From Streptomyces platensis (lineage in GTDB: Bacteria > Actinomycetota > Actinomycetes > Streptomycetales > Streptomycetaceae), in contig NZ_CP023691.1 of NCBI RefSeq assembly GCF_008704855.1, forward strand, positions 8,370,001 to 8,434,000: a DNA stretch of 64,000 nucleotides, given 5' to 3'. Positions 1 through 8,789 of this stretch are shown here, in pieces. Both the position numbers and the translations under genes were made by a program. Numbering within the stretch: position 1 is the first letter of the stretch; each line of letters begins with the position of its first letter. The notes under the pieces were generated by a model. The model was not told the origin of the DNA and searched no databases. It worked only from the letters and a program-made list of their open reading frames with translations.

Positions 1-1868
1 GCGCTGAGGGTCAGCAGATTGGCCTTGTCGAGCAGGAGGTGTTCGGCGGGCAGGCGGTTGCCCTTGGCGACGTAGTTCCGGAAGCCGTCAGCGGCGGGCT
101 CCAGAGCCGTGAAGGACTCCACATCGGTCTGGTCCTGGGAGGCGTCGGTGCGGCCCGGGGTGAAGGGGACCTCGATATCGAAACCGGCGCTCTTGGCGGC
201 CTGCTCGACGGCCGCGCCGCCCGCGAGCACGATCAGGTCGGCGAGGGAAATCTGGGCGCCGCCCTGGTGGGAGCCGTTGAAGGACTGCTGGATGCCTTCC
301 AGGGTGCGCAGGACCGCGGCCAGCTGATCGGGGTCGTTGACCTCCCACCCGTTCTGCGGCTGGAGACGGATGCGCGCACCGTTGGCGCCGCCGCGCTTGT
401 CACTGCCGCGGAACGTCGAGGCCGACGCCCAGGCGGTGGACACCAGCTGGGACACCGACAGACCCGAGGCGAGGACCTGGCCCTTGAGGGCGGCGATGTC
501 CTCGGCGCCGACGAGGGGGTGCGTCACGGCGGGCAGCGGGTCCTGCCACAGCAGTGTCTCGGCGGGGACCTCGGGACCGAGGTAACGGACGGCCGGGCCC
601 ATGTCGCGGTGGGTGAGCTTGTACCAGGCGCGGGCGAAGGCGTCGGCGAACTCATCCGGGTTCGCCAGGAAGCGGCGCGAGATCTGCTCGTAGGCCGGGT
701 CGGTCCGCAGCGCGAGGTCGGTGGTCAGCATCGTGGGGGCGTGCTTCTTGGCGGAGTCGTGGGCGTCGGGGACGGTACCGGCTCCGCCGCCGTCCTTGGG
801 CCGCCACTGGTGCGCGCCCGCCGGGCTCTTGAACAGTTCCCATTCGTAGCCGAAGAGGATCTCGAAGAAGCTGTTGTCCCAGGCTGTCGGGGTGTTCGTC
901 CAGATGCCTTCGAGGCCGCTGGTGATGGCGTCGGCGCCCTTGCCGGTGCCGTAGGTGTTCGACCAGCCCAGGCCCTGCTCTTCGAGCGAGGCGGCCTCCG
1001 GGTCGGGACCGACGTGCTCGGCGGGGCCTGCGCCGTGCGTCTTGCCGAAGGTGTGGCCACCGGCGACGAGCGCGACGGTTTCCTCGTCATTCATCGCCAT
1101 CCGGCGGAACGTCTCACGGATGTCGCGGGCCGCGGCGAGCGGGTCGGGGGTGCCGTTCGGGCCCTCCGGGTTGACGTAGATCAGACCCATCTGCACGGCA
1201 CCCAGCGGGTTCTCCAGCTGCCGGTCACCGCTGTAGCGCTGGTCGTCGAGCCACGTGGTCTCGGGACCCCAGTAGACGTCCTCCTCCGGCTCCCAGACAT
1301 CCTCCCGGCCGCCGCCGAAACCGAAGGTCTGGAAGCCCATCGTCTCCAGCGCGACGTTGCCGGCCAGGATCATCAGGTCGGCCCACGACAGGCTCTGGCC
1401 GTACTTCTTCTTGACCGGCCACAGCAGACGGCGGGCCTTGTCGAGGTTGGCGTTGTCCGGCCAGCTGTTGAGCGGGGCGAAGCGCTGCTGGCCGGCTCCG
1501 GCGCCGCCGCGGCCGTCGCTGATGCGGTAGGTGCCCGCGCTGTGCCAGGCCATCCGGATGATGAACGGGCCGTAGTGACCGAAGTCGGCCGGCCACCAGT
1601 CCTGGGAGGTGGTCAGCACCTCGGCGAGGTCCCGCTTCACGGCCGGCAGGTCAAGGCTCCGGAACGCCTCCGCGTAGTCGAACTCCTCGCCGAGCGGATT
1701 CGCCACGGCGGGGTTCTTGGCGAGGATCTTGAGATTGAGCCGCTCCGGCCACCACTGGCGGTTGCCACCGCCCTGGGTCGGGTGGAGCGCACGGCCATGG
1801 GCGACCGGGCAGCCGCCTGCCTCCTCGGGCTCGGGGTCGGTGACGATGGCGTCGTGGTTCTCAGACAT
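1..1868 (-). CDS. katG: Catalase-peroxidase KatG (3' end outside window)
   Basis: Bifunctional haem catalase-peroxidase that removes hydrogen peroxide in the cytoplasm. About 622 codons are present and the C-terminal end lies beyond base 1. The distal haem pocket is complete: Arg105, Trp108 and His109 in the R-M-A-W-H-S motif. The proximal ligand is His272 in G-G-H-T-F-G. The Tyr and Met that form the Trp-Tyr-Met adduct of this family fall in G-L-I-Y-V-N-P (about 231) and R-R-M-A-M-N (about 257), so the enzyme looks intact. The start is the ATG followed by S-E-N-H-D. It is transcribed away from the Fur-type gene at 2363, with about 400 bases between the likely promoter and the start codon. 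Identification is certain; only the tail is unseen. Confidence 0.97.
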   Translation of the reverse strand, partial: MSENHDAIVTDPEPEEAGGCPVAHGRALHPTQGGGNRQWWPERLNLKILAKNPAVANPLGEEFDYAEAFRSLDLPAVKRDLAEVLTTSQDWWPADFGHYGPFIIRMAWHSAGTYRISDGRGGAGAGQQRFAPLNSWPDNANLDKARRLLWPVKKKYGQSLSWADLMILAGNVALETMGFQTFGFGGGREDVWEPEEDVYWGPETTWLDDQRYSGDRQLENPLGAVQMGLIYVNPEGPNGTPDPLAAARDIRETFRRMAMNDEETVALVAGGHTFGKTHGAGPAEHVGPDPEAASLEEQGLGWSNTYGTGKGADAITSGLEGIWTNTPTAWDNSFFEILFGYEWELFKSPAGAHQWRPKDGGGAGTVPDAHDSAKKHAPTMLTTDLALRTDPAYEQISRRFLANPDEFADAFARAWYKLTHRDMGPAVRYLGPEVPAETLLWQDPLPAVTHPLVGAEDIAALKGQVLASGLSVSQLVSTAWASASTFRGSDKRGGANGARIRLQPQNGWEVNDPDQLAAVLRTLEGIQQSFNGSHQGGAQISLADLIVLAGGAAVEQAAKSAGFDIEVPFTPGRTDASQDQTDVESFTALEPAADGFRNYVAKGNRLPAEHLLLDKANLLTLS

Positions 1869-2274
1869 GGGAATCCTTCCGGGCTGGGCGGATCACATTG
1901 CTCAGAAACTGCGTACGGTCAACGGCCGGGCACGGGGGCCCGATGGGGGCGGCCTTGTGGGGGCGGAGAGCGGTGGTGGCCGGGGGAGCGGTGCGGTGAG
2001 CGCTTGCACAGAGCCTCATGCGCGACCTACGCGGCCCGGCGGTGGGCGGCATACCTGGCGGCATTCACGGCCTGCGCGGCGCGAGGGCGGATCCGGCCGG
2101 TGCGGGTCTCCAGCGGGACCCGGCCCCGGAGCGAAGAGGTGCCACCGACGCCGACCTGCTCACTGTTCTGACTGTCCGCGACCAGGGCACCGGATGCGGT
2201 GGTGAGCGGACCCGTTTCCTGCATCACGGGCGTGTCCCTGCTGTTGTCCTGTCCCTTGGCTGTCGCCGGAGCCG

Positions 2275-2302
2275 ATCTTACGATGGACCAAGTCCAAGTC
2301 AA
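2275..2302 (-). promoter_or_regulatory. Candidate katG promoter with inverted repeat in the spacer
   Basis: Read on the minus strand there is TTGACT (2302-2297), 16 bases, then TAAGAT (2280-2275), a good sigma-70/HrdB-type promoter facing katG. The spacer holds a perfect hyphenated inverted repeat, GGAC-CAA-GTCC (2285-2295), placed where a repressor would block polymerase. With the divergent Fur-family gene next to it, this is the likely operator. That is inference from position and symmetry. Confidence 0.5.
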
Positions 2303-2362
2303 TACAACAGTCAGATCCGTACGGAACCGTTCATCCAACGACGCACAGTTAGGCTGGTGGGC

Positions 2363-2782
2363 ATGAGTGACCTGCTGGACCGGCTCCGCGGACGCGGCTG
2401 GCGGATGACCGCCCAGCGCCGGGTGGTCGCCGAGGTACTCGACGGCGAGCACATCCACCTCACCGCGGACGAAGTGCTCGCACGCGCCACCGCACGACTG
2501 CCGGAAATCTCTCGCGCGACCGTCTACAACACCCTCGGCGAACTGGTCTCCCTCGGCGAAGTGGTCGAGGTCGCCACCGACGCCCGCGCCAAGCGCTACG
2601 ACCCGAACGCCCACCGCCCCCACCAGCACCTGCTCTGCTCCACCTGCGGCACCATCCGGGACGTCCACCCCACCGACGACCCCCTCTCCGCCCTCCCTAC
2701 CCACGAACGCTTCGGCTTCACCGTCCTGGCCGCCGAGGTGACTTACCGGGGGTTGTGCCCTGAGTGCGCCGCCGGGGCGTGA
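2363..2782 (+). CDS. Fur/CatR-family metalloregulator
   Basis: DNA-binding repressor of the Fur superfamily, 139 residues, a usual length. The N-terminal winged helix contains the typical T-A-Q-R-R and S-R-A-T-V-Y-N-T-L segments (about residues 16-60). The C-terminal half carries the H-x-H-L-x-C-x-x-C-G zinc site and a second C-P-E-C pair near the end. The ATG at 2363 is chosen because the fold starts there (M-S-D-L-L-D-R-L), although the frame stays open upstream. It is divergent from katG. In Streptomyces such regulators (CatR, FurA/FurS) repress the neighbouring catalase gene and respond to peroxide, so it probably controls katG and itself. Which subgroup it belongs to cannot be settled by eye. 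Confidence 0.9.
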   Translation: MSDLLDRLRGRGWRMTAQRRVVAEVLDGEHIHLTADEVLARATARLPEISRATVYNTLGELVSLGEVVEVATDARAKRYDPNAHRPHQHLLCSTCGTIRDVHPTDDPLSALPTHERFGFTVLAAEVTYRGLCPECAAGA

Positions 2783-2943
2783 GCGGGCAAGGGACATGAC
2801 GGAGCGACGCCCACCAGCGATTCCGGCCCAACTCCGCTGGTAGGCGTGGCGGTTGCGTCCGCAGGAAGAGTCTCGATGCCCGCCTGGGCAGTCCCCTCGA
2901 CCGGATAGCGCAAGCCATTGGCGCAAGTCGCCACCGCCCGGAC

Positions 2944-2979
2944 GCCCTGCTCTGGACAAGATGCCCTGCTCCGGACAAG
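2944..2979. repeat. Two tandem copies of a 19-base unit in a geneless stretch
   Basis: GCCCTGCTCTGGACAAG and GCCCTGCTCCGGACAAG lie 19 bases apart with one mismatch. The surrounding stretch 2783-3236 has no recognisable gene on either strand. It separates the Fur-type gene from the broken monooxygenase. Confidence 0.5.
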
Positions 2980-3236
2980 GGAAAGAGCTCTCGTCCAGGG
3001 CCCGTTGTCCGCCAGGCCCGGGCCTGGCGCATCGAGCGGGATGCTTCGCGCAGCGCCCCGGCCCAAGGCATGTGCTGAGGAAACTGCCATGGTCGGCAGC
3101 GGCCTCGGCGTACAGCGGCCGAGTGGGCTCCAGCTTGAGTCGCATCCGCTGCAAGACCGGTACCAAGGCAGCCGGCTCAGCTTTGGGCCGGCTCACAGTT
3201 ACGGCGCAGCCTTTGGGTTCGTCGGCACTGTCGCCT

Positions 3237-4034
3237 TCAGCTGGTGTGCGTGGCGGAGGAGTCGGGGAGGGCGACGGCAGGCCAGAGGGCGTCGGGGAAT
3301 GCGGCGTCGTCGGTGTCGGAGTCGCTGTCGGGCATGAGGGTGGCGAGCATCTGCTGGGCGGTCTTCGCGTGGTCGAGGGCGCGGGGCAGCATGACGCTTT
3401 CGTAGGCGTCGAGGGCTTCGTCGGGGATGGGTTGCTCGATGACCGCTCGGGCGAGGTCGGCGCCGTCGAGCAGGGCGAGGTTGGCACCGACGCCGACGGG
3501 CGGCATCAGGTGGGCGGCGTCGCCGAGCAGGGTGATGCCGGGGACGCGCTGCCAGGAGTGGGGGACGGGCAGGACGAACATCGGCCGGTTGATGAAACCC
3601 CCTTCGCTGTCGCGCAGGACGTCCAGCAGGCTCTCGTGCCAGCCCTGGTACCGGGTGAGAAGGCGGGCGCGTACTGCTTCGGTGTCTGCGAGGTCGAGGC
3701 CGGCATGCCAGTCCTGGGGGCCGCGGAAGGTGACGTAAACGCGAAGATGTCCGTTGCTGTTGCGCTGCATCACCAAGCTCCGACCGCCTGCCTTAGCCGA
3801 CATGGTGCCGCGGCCGACCAGGTGGGCGATGCCGGGGTGACGGTGGTCGACGTCGTCGAAGTGGGCTTCCACCATCGTGACACCGGCGTAGCAGGGTTGG
3901 CCGTGGGAGAGTGCCGGGCGCACCCGGGACCAGGCACCGTCGGCGCCGATGACCAGGTCGAAGTCCTCGGTGGTGTGGTCGTGGTGGTGCAGGCGTGCGG
4001 TGCCGTGGGGGAGCGGGGTCACGGCCCTTACGGA
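3237..4034 (-). pseudogene. Flavin-dependent monooxygenase (TetX/PHBH type), N-terminus deleted
   Basis: The readable product has the second half of an FAD-dependent aromatic-type monooxygenase: the G-A-D-G-A-W-S-R-V-R motif and, further on, G-D-A-A-H-L-M-P-P-V-G-V-G-A-N, which contacts FAD. The first 100 or so residues, including the G-x-G-x-x-G dinucleotide-binding loop, are missing. Homology stops near 4030, exactly where a TetR C-terminal fragment begins on the other strand. The frame stays open upstream to 4247, but that extension is antisense to the TetR fragment and means nothing. Without the FAD loop it cannot be active. Confidence 0.82.
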
Positions 4035-4466
4035 ATGGTTCCAACGGTCTTCGACCTGGACGCGGACGTCGAGAGCGCCGTGGTCGCCGCCGTTCGCGAC
4101 CGGGCCCCCGGCCAGTCCGTGCTGCATGCCCTGCGCGACCACATGGTGCACACCCGTACCGCAGTGCGGACCGACGACCCCACTTTCGTCCTCGTCGAAT
4201 CCACCCCGGCGCTGCGGGATTACGCCCGGCGCATGTGGTTGCGCCACGAGGAGACGCTGGCCGCCACCCTCGCCGAAGCGGCCGGGCTCGCTCCGGACGC
4301 CTCCGCCGTCACCGGCCTGGCACGCTTCGCCCTGGAAGCCCCCAGCATCGCCCGAGCAAGCGAAGACCCGCCCCGGACCATGCGCGACTTGTTAGCCCTG
4401 CTGGAAGGTGGCTGGGCCACCACGCCCCTGGCGCGAGGGGGAGATCGCTCCGGTCAGGGCGGATGA
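4035..4466 (+). pseudogene. TetR-family regulator, C-terminal domain only
   Basis: About 143 residues match the ligand-binding half of TetR regulators, with the usual segments around R-A-P-G-Q-S-V-L, a T-P-A-L-R helix start and L-A-R-F-A-L-E near the end. The helix-turn-helix domain is absent. The upstream DNA in this frame is antisense to the truncated monooxygenase. A divergent tetR/monooxygenase pair is a common arrangement, so one deletion probably removed the shared promoter and both N-termini. The regulator cannot bind DNA as it stands. The ATG at 4035 may be fortuitous. Confidence 0.7.
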
Positions 4467-4857
4467 TCGCGACCAGATGCTGCATCACGGTGCCACCTCC
4501 AACTCGCTTGCTCCATACGCGTCGGTGTTCTTGCCCCTCACGTGAGGGCGAACTGCGATTGTGTGAGTGGTGGAGTGGGCGGCGGGCGGGTCTTTGCTGA
4601 CGCGGCGTCAAGTTCCTGCGCCAGGTAAGCCAGTAGGCCGTGACCAGCCGTTACGCGACAGTTCCTGGTCGAATGTCGTATCGACGCAGATGCAGGAGGC
4701 GAGAGAAGCGCAGGACTGGCCGGCAAGGGAGCTCGCCCCCTGCCTTCTCGCTCTATGTCGAATGGTTCTCGCTGGCAGAAACGAGCCGCCCTGCCTGCTC
4801 TGCCGGCAGCGCGGCCTCCTAGACTGCCCTCGTCCCAAGTCTTGATCGGAGCACGAC
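4467..4857. other. Intergenic, no recognisable gene
   Basis: About 390 bases between the TetR remnant and the lipoprotein gene. Open frames on both strands have no recognisable domain. The promoter of the lipoprotein gene should lie in the right part. Confidence 0.4.
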
Positions 4858-5100
4858 ATGCGTCGCCTCACCCTCGCCCCCGTCCTCGTGGCAGTCGCCG
4901 CCCTCGCACTCACCGGGTGCGCGCAGGACTTCGGCCACGGCCCGGAAGGCCGGGTCACTGAAAAGACCAAGGACGGGAAGAAGTTCTACCTGGTCGTCGA
5001 TCCCACGAAGCAGGGCAAGGAGAAGAAGTTCCGGGTCAGCAAGTACGACTACCACGACTGCAACCGGGGCTCGAAGTACCCCAAGTGCATTGACGATTAG
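4858..5100 (+). CDS. Small secreted lipoprotein
   Basis: An 80-residue protein with a textbook lipoprotein signal: M-R-R, a hydrophobic alanine/leucine core, then the lipobox L-T-G-C with the modified cysteine at position 21. The mature 60 residues are lysine-rich and end in two further cysteines (Y-H-D-C and K-C-I-D-D), which may pair. Export by Sec or Tat and anchoring to the outer face of the membrane are expected. No domain is recognisable and no function can be proposed. It stands alone between two remnants. Confidence 0.75.
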   Translation: MRRLTLAPVLVAVAALALTGCAQDFGHGPEGRVTEKTKDGKKFYLVVDPTKQGKEKKFRVSKYDYHDCNRGSKYPKCIDD

Positions 5101-5227
5101 CCCACGCGGGCCCTCCCTGCTCGGCCACCTCCTCCAGGAGTCCGAAACGGGCACAGCCGCCAGTGCAGCTGAGGGAGGTGTGCCACGTCCCCATTCCTCG
5201 GCGCAGAAGCCTTGATGGTCCCCTGTC

Positions 5228-5446
5228 GTGGCGTACTCGACGTCTCGCCACGCCCTGGTGGAGTGGGTGACGATGCTGGTCGTCACCCGCGGGGTGACCC
5301 GGTACTGCAGCTCCCCCCACCAGCGGGCCCTGCCCACACTCGTGTATCTCCGCAAGCCCGACACCCTCACCCAGCTCGCCGCAGGCTTCGCATCGGCAAT
5401 GCGCCCCCGCGCATGGCCGATTGGGGCCTGCCTGCTCTGTTCGTGA
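5228..5446 (+). pseudogene. Transposase N-terminal remnant
   Basis: About 55 residues (A-L-V-E-W-V-T-M-L-V-V-T-R, then H-Q-R-A-L and L-T-Q-L-A-A-G-F) look like the N-terminal helix-turn-helix part of a DDE transposase common in Streptomyces. After L-A-A-G-F the match jumps to another frame and then ends, so this is a short, frameshifted scrap. No inverted repeats were identified. Confidence 0.45.
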
Positions 5447-5523
5447 CCTGTATGTAATCAACACCCCGTAATCTCCCCCGCGCAGGGGATTCAGAGGATG
5501 CATGACAAAGACGGGGGAAAGTC

Positions 5524-6696
5524 GTGACATACAGGCGTGCGGTGATGCCGGCATTAGCTGGGGGGCTGCTGCTCACGGTCCTTCTGTGGTGGGCGGGGGC
5601 AAGCGCGCACGCACTGCACCTGCCAGGCGCCACCGGCATGCTCAACGGCCAGGTCGCCGCCGAGCTGGAACACTGGCTCACCCCCTGGTCGTACCACCCG
5701 CCGGCCTCGGCCACGTTCGGCACCGAGGTGTCTGGAGGGAGCGGGGGCGCAGCCGGGGCCGCCGGCACTAACTACCTTGCGTTGTACACCACCGCGATGC
5801 AGATCCGGTTCGGCGCGGTCTTCGCCTTCTTCGTACCTGGGGCGCTGCTCCTGGTCCGCAGGCTGCCGCCGGTGCACGGCCGGATGCCGGCGGCTCTGCT
5901 CGCGATATGGGCCTGGGGCGTGGTGGCCGGGACCCTGGCGGTGACGGTCTCCGCGCCGTGGCTGATCGCCTCGGGAGGGAACGGCAGTTTCCGCTTTCTG
6001 CCCCGGCTGGCGGGCGTCATCTCCTCCGGGCGGCAGGTCTTGGTGGTGACCGCGCTGGTCGCGGCAGCGTTGACCGTGTTCATAGCGCGGGTCGCCGCCA
6101 AGGGGACCGGTCCGCTGTCGCACGAAGCCGTCCCGGCACGCGCCGCCCGTCTGGCCGCCACCGTCGGAACCGCCGTGATCGCACTGTCCCTGGTGGTCCT
6201 CTCGTACCTTCCGGTCGCCGCAGCCCTCCAGCAAGTCTCCCCGAACATCGGGATGTTCGCCGAACCGGGCGACCTTCTGCGCCAGTGGCTGCTGCTCGGC
6301 GGTTGGTCGGGCCCGGGGGGCGGGCCGCTCGGTTCCTGGCTCCTGTATCGCGCCGGCGACGTGCTGCTGCTCGCCGTGGTGTGGTGGGTTCTGCGGCGGC
6401 TGCCCGGACTGCTCACCCGGGCCACTGTCCCCGCGATGGCGGCCGGCGCGGTCTGCGCGACCGTCCTCGGGCTGCTGGCGAGCCAGCTGCTGAGGGTGGC
6501 GGTGGACGGGGTGGGCTCCAGCCTCCGCTGGGACCTGCTGCACCTGTCCGCCGGCATCGGTGAGGGTGTCCCGGCCGCCCTGACCTGCGGCCTGGTGGCG
6601 GGAGCCGCGGCTGCCCTGACGCTGCGGGTCGCCGCGGGCCGCGCCGAGACCGCCGACACCACAACGCCCGTTGAGGACTCCGCCCGCCTTGGGTAG
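5524..6696 (+). CDS. Polytopic membrane protein of unknown function
   Basis: A 390-residue protein with an N-terminal hydrophobic segment (about 8-30), a Gly/Ser-rich extracytoplasmic stretch, and about seven more hydrophobic segments spread to residue 375. There are no nucleotide-binding or catalytic motifs. The start is a GTG with a GGGGGAAAG ribosome site just upstream. It sits alone, with no operon partner. Conserved streptomycete membrane proteins of this size with a leading loop and streptomycin-independent topology are common, and I cannot assign a transporter or enzyme family. Confidence 0.75.
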   Translation: MTYRRAVMPALAGGLLLTVLLWWAGASAHALHLPGATGMLNGQVAAELEHWLTPWSYHPPASATFGTEVSGGSGGAAGAAGTNYLALYTTAMQIRFGAVFAFFVPGALLLVRRLPPVHGRMPAALLAIWAWGVVAGTLAVTVSAPWLIASGGNGSFRFLPRLAGVISSGRQVLVVTALVAAALTVFIARVAAKGTGPLSHEAVPARAARLAATVGTAVIALSLVVLSYLPVAAALQQVSPNIGMFAEPGDLLRQWLLLGGWSGPGGGPLGSWLLYRAGDVLLLAVVWWVLRRLPGLLTRATVPAMAAGAVCATVLGLLASQLLRVAVDGVGSSLRWDLLHLSAGIGEGVPAALTCGLVAGAAAALTLRVAAGRAETADTTTPVEDSARLG

Positions 6697-7339
6697 AACC
6701 ACAGGGTTACGTGTGGAGAAGCCCTCCTCGGGAGCCGGCATCCTTCGGCCAATGTGAAGCATCGAGAATCGAACCCCAACCGGCGAACCGGACCTCAACG
6801 TCGACAGCCCTGGGGTAGTTCGCGCCCTTCTCAGGATTCGGTGGGTGAGTCACGGTGCATCTCACCCCGCTTGTCTCGTCGCAGTGATGCCACTGATTAC
6901 CGGATGTTTCCTGTTCGGTGGGGGGGAGGCTGCTTGTGCCGCGTCTTGGGCTGCTGTGGCTGGGTGAGTTCCGGGGCCGGAGCGTTCCTCCCGGTTCCGT
7001 CTGGGGTGTGCGGGCTGTGTGCGTGTTTCAGTCTGGTCACTCCACGGTTTGGCGGTGGTCACTGTGGACTTCGTTTCCTGGGAGGAGGGTGTCGTGTTCC
7101 TGGTAGCCACCTGGCTGGACATTGGCAGGTGGGAGACTTTCAGTCGGTCAGGGGTAGCCGGTTTCTGCGTCGCGTTCGAGGTGTGCCGGGTGGGGAGTCA
7201 GCGGCGGGCGCTGTTGTCTCCGCGCCCGGGGGCCGATACGACTTCGTGATGGGCGCTTTGGGTGCTGTTTGGCCGGTGCGTGGTGGGAAGCACGGATGCG
7301 AGCACTCACCACCCGGCGGCTTTCGCTTGACTTCTGACG
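6697..7339. other. Intergenic, no recognisable gene
   Basis: About 640 bases. From roughly 6900 to 7200 the plus strand is unusually rich in G and T, unlike neighbouring coding DNA. Short open frames on both strands carry no domain that I recognise. Confidence 0.4.
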
Positions 7340-7861
7340 CTAGGAATGTGGGTCCGTATTCGCCGTCGTTCCGGTCCAGGTGACCTCGAAGTACTTGACG
7401 CGTTCGTCTTCTGCGGCCGGCCGCATGCCCGCTGCCGTCATGACGTGCTGGGAGGCGAGGTTGTCGTGGTCAGCGTCGCCTTTCACGCAGGTGACGCCGT
7501 GTGCCTGCGCGAACAGCAGCAGGGCGCGGAGGGCCTCGGAGGCGTATCCCTTGCCTCGCGCTGACTGGATGAGGCCGTAGCCGATCGTGACGCTGCCGTT
7601 CTCGTCCGCAGGTCCGTGGAAGCCCAGGCCACCGATGGCCTGGCCGTTGTCGCGGCGACGGATCTCATAGTTGCCGAACGGCTGGGGATTACCGGTGTTC
7701 GCGCAGGTGTCCAGGAAGCGCCTGGCGGCGGTCACGTCCCCATCGGTGGGATATCCGGGCACCCATCGGGCACTGCCGTCCAGCTCGCCCGCCACCACTT
7801 GCTCAGCTTCGCTGACGGTCATCGGATGAAGCACGAGCCGCGCTGTCACAAGATCGCCCAT
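7340..7861 (-). CDS. GNAT-family N-acetyltransferase
   Basis: Acetyl-CoA-dependent acetyltransferase of 173 residues. It opens with the usual strand T-A-R-L-V-L-H-P-M, contains I-G-G-L-G-F-H (central strand), and the acetyl-CoA pyrophosphate loop S-A-R-G-K-G-Y-A-S-E-A-L (the Q/R-x-x-G-x-G/A signature). The A-S-Q-H-V-M-x-A-A-G-M segment follows. It resembles the RimJ/RimL branch, which acetylates protein N-termini or small amines. The substrate is unknown. The ATG before G-D-L-V-T is preferred over a longer frame reaching 8023, because the extra 54 residues are low-complexity. Confidence 0.88.
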   Translation of the reverse strand: MGDLVTARLVLHPMTVSEAEQVVAGELDGSARWVPGYPTDGDVTAARRFLDTCANTGNPQPFGNYEIRRRDNGQAIGGLGFHGPADENGSVTIGYGLIQSARGKGYASEALRALLLFAQAHGVTCVKGDADHDNLASQHVMTAAGMRPAAEDERVKYFEVTWTGTTANTDPHS

Positions 7862-8280
7862 AGCAGGGAGGAGTACCACGGGGGACGACCGGACGGCACT
7901 TGGATTATCCGGCCGGGCAGTGCAGTTGGCACGTTGTCGTGGGCGATGGCCGCGGACTGCGCCGCACCGGGCGCCGGATGCTCGCGAGGCCGTGGTTCGA
8001 GGAACCGCAGGCTGGCACTTCATGAGTCGTCAAGTCAGTCGTTCACAGGTCTGGGCGACGCCCGGATCACCGCCTGGTTGGTGGGTTCGAGAGAGCGGTG
8101 GTAGTTCTCTGGGTGCGCAGGTTCCACTGTCGCAGGACCCGGTCGTCATCACCGTTGGCCAGTGGCTTTATCGATGACACAAGGTTCTGGCTCAGGTTCT
8201 GTGGTCGGTGTCAGGGAGTTATGGGCTTGGCCCACCTGTCCGATCACACCACCCTTGCCGCGGGCGGTTAGCGTGTCTGG
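7862..8280. other. Divergent intergenic region GNAT / Nudix
   Basis: About 420 bases between the divergent acetyltransferase and Nudix genes. It must carry both promoters. I could not pick a convincing -35/-10 pair, and no further gene is supported. Confidence 0.4.
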
Positions 8281-8775
8281 ATGCCGTCCGTGAACCTGCG
8301 TCATTCAGTCCGCGCGATCATCCTCGACGAGCACGACTGCATCCTTCTCTGCCGGTTCGCGATTCCAGAGCCAGCGGGAACAGTGGTGTGGGCAGCTCCC
8401 GGCGGAGGGATCGAGCCGGGCGAGACACCACTTGCCGCGCTGCGCCGTGAACTGCAGGAAGAGGTGGGCCTTGCCATCAGGACCGCTCCGCCGCACGTCT
8501 GGCACCAGGAAGTCGTGGCCCCTGGACACGCCGCGGGCTACGACGGCGTCATTAACGACTACTTCCTCGTGCGCACTGCCGGTTTCGATCCGCGCGGGGC
8601 TCTGTCCGACGACGAGCTCGCCGCGGAGAACATCAGCGGTCTGAAGTGGTGGCACCCGCGTGAAGTCGCCTGTTATGGCGGTCCCGACCTGTTCTCCCCC
8701 CGCGACCTTGCGACTCCTTTGACGGCATTGATCACCTCCGGTGTTCCAGCAGAGCCGGTGCGGCTCGGCCTCTGA
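8281..8775 (+). CDS. Nudix hydrolase
   Basis: A 164-residue pyrophosphohydrolase acting on a nucleoside diphosphate linked to another moiety. The Nudix box is complete at residues 42-64 and fits G-x5-E-x7-R-E-U-x-E-E-x-G-U, with Glu48, Arg56, Glu57, Glu60 and Glu61 to hold Mg2+. The strand before it (R-A-I-I-L-D-E) is typical of the MutT-like branch. The exact substrate cannot be read from the sequence. The gene is isolated, followed by a broken ISL3 transposase on the other strand. Confidence 0.93.
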   Translation: MPSVNLRHSVRAIILDEHDCILLCRFAIPEPAGTVVWAAPGGGIEPGETPLAALRRELQEEVGLAIRTAPPHVWHQEVVAPGHAAGYDGVINDYFLVRTAGFDPRGALSDDELAAENISGLKWWHPREVACYGGPDLFSPRDLATPLTALITSGVPAEPVRLGL

Positions 8776-8789
8776 GCGGACAGCCGGTG

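Noticed and set aside
3237..4247. A full monooxygenase gene starting at 4247
   Set aside because: The first 70 codons are antisense to the TetR fragment, and the FAD-binding loop is absent.
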